Shown here: one piece after another, positions 61,784-64,000 of the stretch
How the letters are laid out: each line of letters starts with the position of its first letter
Position numbering within the stretch: position 1 is the first letter of the stretch
Assembly (NCBI RefSeq): GCF_025264645.1
Contig: NZ_CP073696.1
Coordinates: 186,001 to 250,000, forward strand
DNA: 64,000 nt
Reading direction: 5' to 3'
Source: Edaphobacter lichenicola
GTDB lineage: Bacteria; Acidobacteriota; Terriglobia; Terriglobales; Acidobacteriaceae
Notes under the pieces: generated by a model
What the model was told of the DNA's origin: nothing
Databases searched by the model: none
Seen by the model: the letters and a program-made list of their open reading frames with translations, nothing else
Position numbers and translations under genes: made by a program

Positions 61784-62533
61784 TTACTGCGGCGGAGGAG
61801 TTTCATCCACGATCTTGTAATTGGAAGGAACGGCGAAGACGGAAGCGTCGGGTTCGTGGCGGTCGACGCTGCTGACGGCGACAAGCTGCTCGCCAGTGCG
61901 CGGATCGTTGTGCTTGATGATCATGTAGATCGAGAGATCCGGAGAGTACCAGTACTCGTCGACGATGACGATGTCGTGGCCGGTGCCGCTCATCGCAGCG
62001 GGGATGGTGTGTGATTTGCGGATCCCAGTGAGCGTAAGACCGCCGAGAGGCTGGGTGCCGATGTTCTCCTGCTTAAAGTAGGGATTGTTGATCGGAGCGA
62101 GGGAAGGAACGGCATTGGCAGGAGCTTTGGGAGGCTCAGCGAGGATGGTCTCGCGAGCCAGACGCTCATAGGGGTTATAGAAGATGTTGAGGCGGCTCGA
62201 TGGGTCGTAGATGTGCGCGGAGAGGAGTTCGGGCTCGCCTTTGTAGGTGGTGGGGACGAGCTGGCGGCGCTCGTTGTAGATACGCCCGGAGGAGGACCGG
62301 CTGATATGCGCGGTGGTGGTGTGGGTGTTGGTGGTGCCGTCGGGGAGGATCTCGTGGGAGAGGATCTCGACGGTGGCGCTAAAGGGAGCGTTAGGGACAG
62401 GAGTGACGAAGATGCCGGGGACGATGGTTTGCACGCCGCGGTTGTCGCGGGGCATCTGCTGTTGGTTTTGCGCGTGGGCGAAGGTAGCGAGAAGACAACC
62501 GAGGACAGGTGCACAGGAACGGAAGCAGCTCAT
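61784..62533 (-). CDS. secreted protein of unknown function
   Basis: A 249-residue exported protein with a signal peptide (CAPVLGCLLATFAHA). The mature part is beta-rich: FSATVEILSHEILPDGTTNTHTTTAHISRSSSGRIYNER, HIYDPSSRLNIFYNPYERLA, and DIVIVDEYWYSPDLSIYMIIKHNDPRTGEQLVAV. It ends in the Pro-rich TPPPQ. The pattern is common among acidobacterial secreted proteins of unknown role. GGGAGG precedes the ATG by six bases. It lies ~60 bases past the stop of the GAF-SpoIIE gene on the same strand. Confidence 0.75.
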   Translation of the reverse strand: MSCFRSCAPVLGCLLATFAHAQNQQQMPRDNRGVQTIVPGIFVTPVPNAPFSATVEILSHEILPDGTTNTHTTTAHISRSSSGRIYNERRQLVPTTYKGEPELLSAHIYDPSSRLNIFYNPYERLARETILAEPPKAPANAVPSLAPINNPYFKQENIGTQPLGGLTLTGIRKSHTIPAAMSGTGHDIVIVDEYWYSPDLSIYMIIKHNDPRTGEQLVAVSSVDRHEPDASVFAVPSNYKIVDETPPPQ

Positions 62534-62593
62534 GAAAGACCTCCCGATGTGCCAGAGAATATCACGACGCCTGCGAACGAAGCGTCTACGGTT

Positions 62594-63871
62594 TCATCGG
62601 CTGCGGATGAGGACTGCGGTTGCATCGTCGATCTGGCCGGAGCCGTCGCCGAAGCGACGTACGTCTTCGATCAATCCTCCCACGCAGGCTCCGGGGTCGC
62701 CGAAGTGTTCGAGCAGGCGTGTGGGGCCATACTCTTCCTGCGTTCGGTTCATGGCCTCAGTTATGCCGTCTGTGTAGAAGAGCAGCCGCGTGCCTGGCTT
62801 GAGAGCAACGGTGTGGTCGGGATACGAAGAAGCTCCCAGACCCAGCGGTAGGCCGGTGTCGACCTCGAGGAACGAGGACTCCCCGTTGATGAGGAGCGGA
62901 CGCAGATGTCCCGCACTTGCAAAGGTGATCTCTCGTGCGCGGGCATCGAGCACGGCGTAGATCATCGTCACAAATTTTCCCATCGGCAGATCTTCCGATA
63001 TTGTGCGGTTCAAATGCAACAGCGTTTGCCCGGGAGAGGGATAGAGTCTAGCCAGCGAGCGCAGGATGGCGCGCGTGGCCGACATCAGCAGGGCCGCTGG
63101 CATACCTTTGCCTGAGACATCGGCGAGTACGATGCCGTATCGATCGTCGCCGAGATCCATGAAGTCGTACCAGTCGCCTGCGACCGAGCCCGCCGGGTGC
63201 CACGCGGTCTCGAAGGCGAATCCAGGTATGAGCGGAACTGGTTTCAGGAAGAGTGACTGCTGCACGGCTCGAGCTTCCTGCGCTTCATCCTGCATCTGCT
63301 CGCGCTTCAGGCGCTCGTTCTGAAACATTCGAGCGTTCTCAATTGCTACCGAAATGTGCCCGGCTAACGCTCGCATAAGCTGTAGCTGATCGCCGGAGAA
63401 GGCATTGAGTTCTTTGTGCGAGACGCTGAGGACGCCGATGATCTCGCGGTTCACCTTAAGTGGAAGGCTAACTTCAGAGCGCGTGCCGATCTCGCACGGC
63501 AAGTAGTACGGATCGAGGTCCACATCGGGTGCGTAGCGCATGCGACCGGTAGCAGCTACGTGGCCTATCAAGCCCTCGCGGCCAATCTGAAGGCGAGAGC
63601 CTGGTTTTTTTATCGAGCAACCGCGTACGCCGTGGAGAACCATGTCGCCGGCCTCTGGATCGCGCAACCATACGGAAACTTCAACGCAACCGATGGAGTC
63701 TGCGATGTCGTTGACGACACGCTGGAGGAGTGAGTCGAGATCCAGTGTGGATGTGATCAGCTGCGCTGCCCGCTGCATCTTCATGAGCGTCTGAACGAAG
63801 TCGCAGGAGGAGTGAATGCGTGATGGAAATACGCGGCGTGTGCCGAGACTACGCGTGGAGGTGGTTGCCAT
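62594..63871 (-). CDS. GAF domain plus SpoIIE/PP2C-type serine phosphatase
   Basis: A 425-residue cytoplasmic signalling phosphatase. Residues ~45-195 form a GAF domain (STLDLDSLLQRVVNDIADSIGC, SEVSLPLKVNREIIGVLSVSHKELNAF). A short coiled segment follows, then the SpoIIE/RsbU domain: VAGDWYDFMDLGDDRYGIVLADVSGKGMPAALLMSATRAILRS, TMIYAVLDARAREITFASAGHLRP, LLFYTDGITEAMN, with Asp residues that bind Mn/Mg. Such enzymes dephosphorylate anti-sigma-factor antagonists. AAGGAGGG lies before ATG 63871. No anti-sigma partner is nearby. The 63872-64000 remainder has no recognisable gene. Confidence 0.93.
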   Translation of the reverse strand: MATTSTRSLGTRRVFPSRIHSSCDFVQTLMKMQRAAQLITSTLDLDSLLQRVVNDIADSIGCVEVSVWLRDPEAGDMVLHGVRGCSIKKPGSRLQIGREGLIGHVAATGRMRYAPDVDLDPYYLPCEIGTRSEVSLPLKVNREIIGVLSVSHKELNAFSGDQLQLMRALAGHISVAIENARMFQNERLKREQMQDEAQEARAVQQSLFLKPVPLIPGFAFETAWHPAGSVAGDWYDFMDLGDDRYGIVLADVSGKGMPAALLMSATRAILRSLARLYPSPGQTLLHLNRTISEDLPMGKFVTMIYAVLDARAREITFASAGHLRPLLINGESSFLEVDTGLPLGLGASSYPDHTVALKPGTRLLFYTDGITEAMNRTQEEYGPTRLLEHFGDPGACVGGLIEDVRRFGDGSGQIDDATAVLIRSR

Positions 63872-64000
63872 CTGGCCCTCCTTGGAAAGGAAGCTGGCAG
63901 GCTTGAATCTACTTGGCGATTGGATGTTTTTGTTGGTCCGGTGATGCAATCTTTCGCTGGGGACGCGATCAACTGCTCGCAGTGGGCCGCTCACCGCTGA

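Overview
The window looks like a chromosomal segment of an acidobacterium of the family Acidobacteriaceae (Granulicella/Edaphobacter/Terriglobus type). The evidence is a protein of the acidobacterial VWFA-related family (23749-25629), many large secreted proteins and peptidases, glycoside hydrolases GH38 and GH3, an exported DinB-like protein, G/C-rich codon use that produces long antisense shadow ORFs, and short palindromic repeats scattered between genes. No rRNA, tRNA, IS element, phage or CRISPR array was recognised. The genus is an inference from protein resemblance only.

Layout. 1-6.2 kb: 5' part of mnmA, a repeat-rich intergenic stretch, a secreted beta-propeller-like protein and a GH38 alpha-mannosidase, all on the minus strand. 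6.3-14.2 kb: YegP-like protein, exported serine hydrolase, a membrane pseudokinase with a SPOR-like tail, a GT87 membrane glycosyltransferase, a secreted MetX-like hydrolase, an SDR and a DUF4097-like protein. 14.3-22.6 kb: M61 peptidase, glutathione peroxidase, a KimA-like potassium transporter, cysteine desulfurase with an in-frame palindromic repeat, three small accessory genes, and a broken second copy of the desulfurase 5' end. 22.8-30.3 kb: secreted protein plus VWFA protein (operon), DinB, SnoaL-like protein, citrate synthase, ThiO-like oxidase, coiled-coil membrane protein and a 22-residue Lys/Ala-rich microprotein. 30.6-38.9 kb: S9 peptidase and thiolase, DUF937-OmpA protein, methyltransferase, LprI-like protein, L-serine dehydratase. 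39-45.1 kb: comM-like gene, omega subunit of RNA polymerase, rho with a C-rich leader, and the riboflavin pair ribD-ribE. 45.4-54.9 kb: GH3 beta-glucosidase, ftsY, panE-like gene, two small membrane proteins, plsY-gpsA, cinA and a cupin. 55-64 kb: CHASE3-PAS histidine kinase, IPT/NHL propeller protein, yacG-pgpA, a secreted protein, rimO with a large insertion, a secreted protein and a GAF-SpoIIE phosphatase.

How the genes fit together. The housekeeping parts cover tRNA thiolation (mnmA, with sulfur probably from the desulfurase), riboflavin synthesis (ribD-ribE), phospholipid synthesis (plsY-gpsA, pgpA), transcription (omega, rho), protein targeting (ftsY) and ribosome modification (rimO). 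The accessory parts are mostly envelope or secreted: glycan degradation (GH38, GH3), peptidases (M61, S9) and probable peptidoglycan-binding membrane proteins (SPOR-like, OmpA). No multigene defence or mobile system is apparent. The most notable signals are a palindromic element found three times, once inside a conserved gene; a ~270-base promoter-like repeat shared by mnmA and ribD; a strongly C-rich, G-poor leader on rho; the pseudokinase-TM-SPOR protein; and a microprotein outside normal gene-calling limits.
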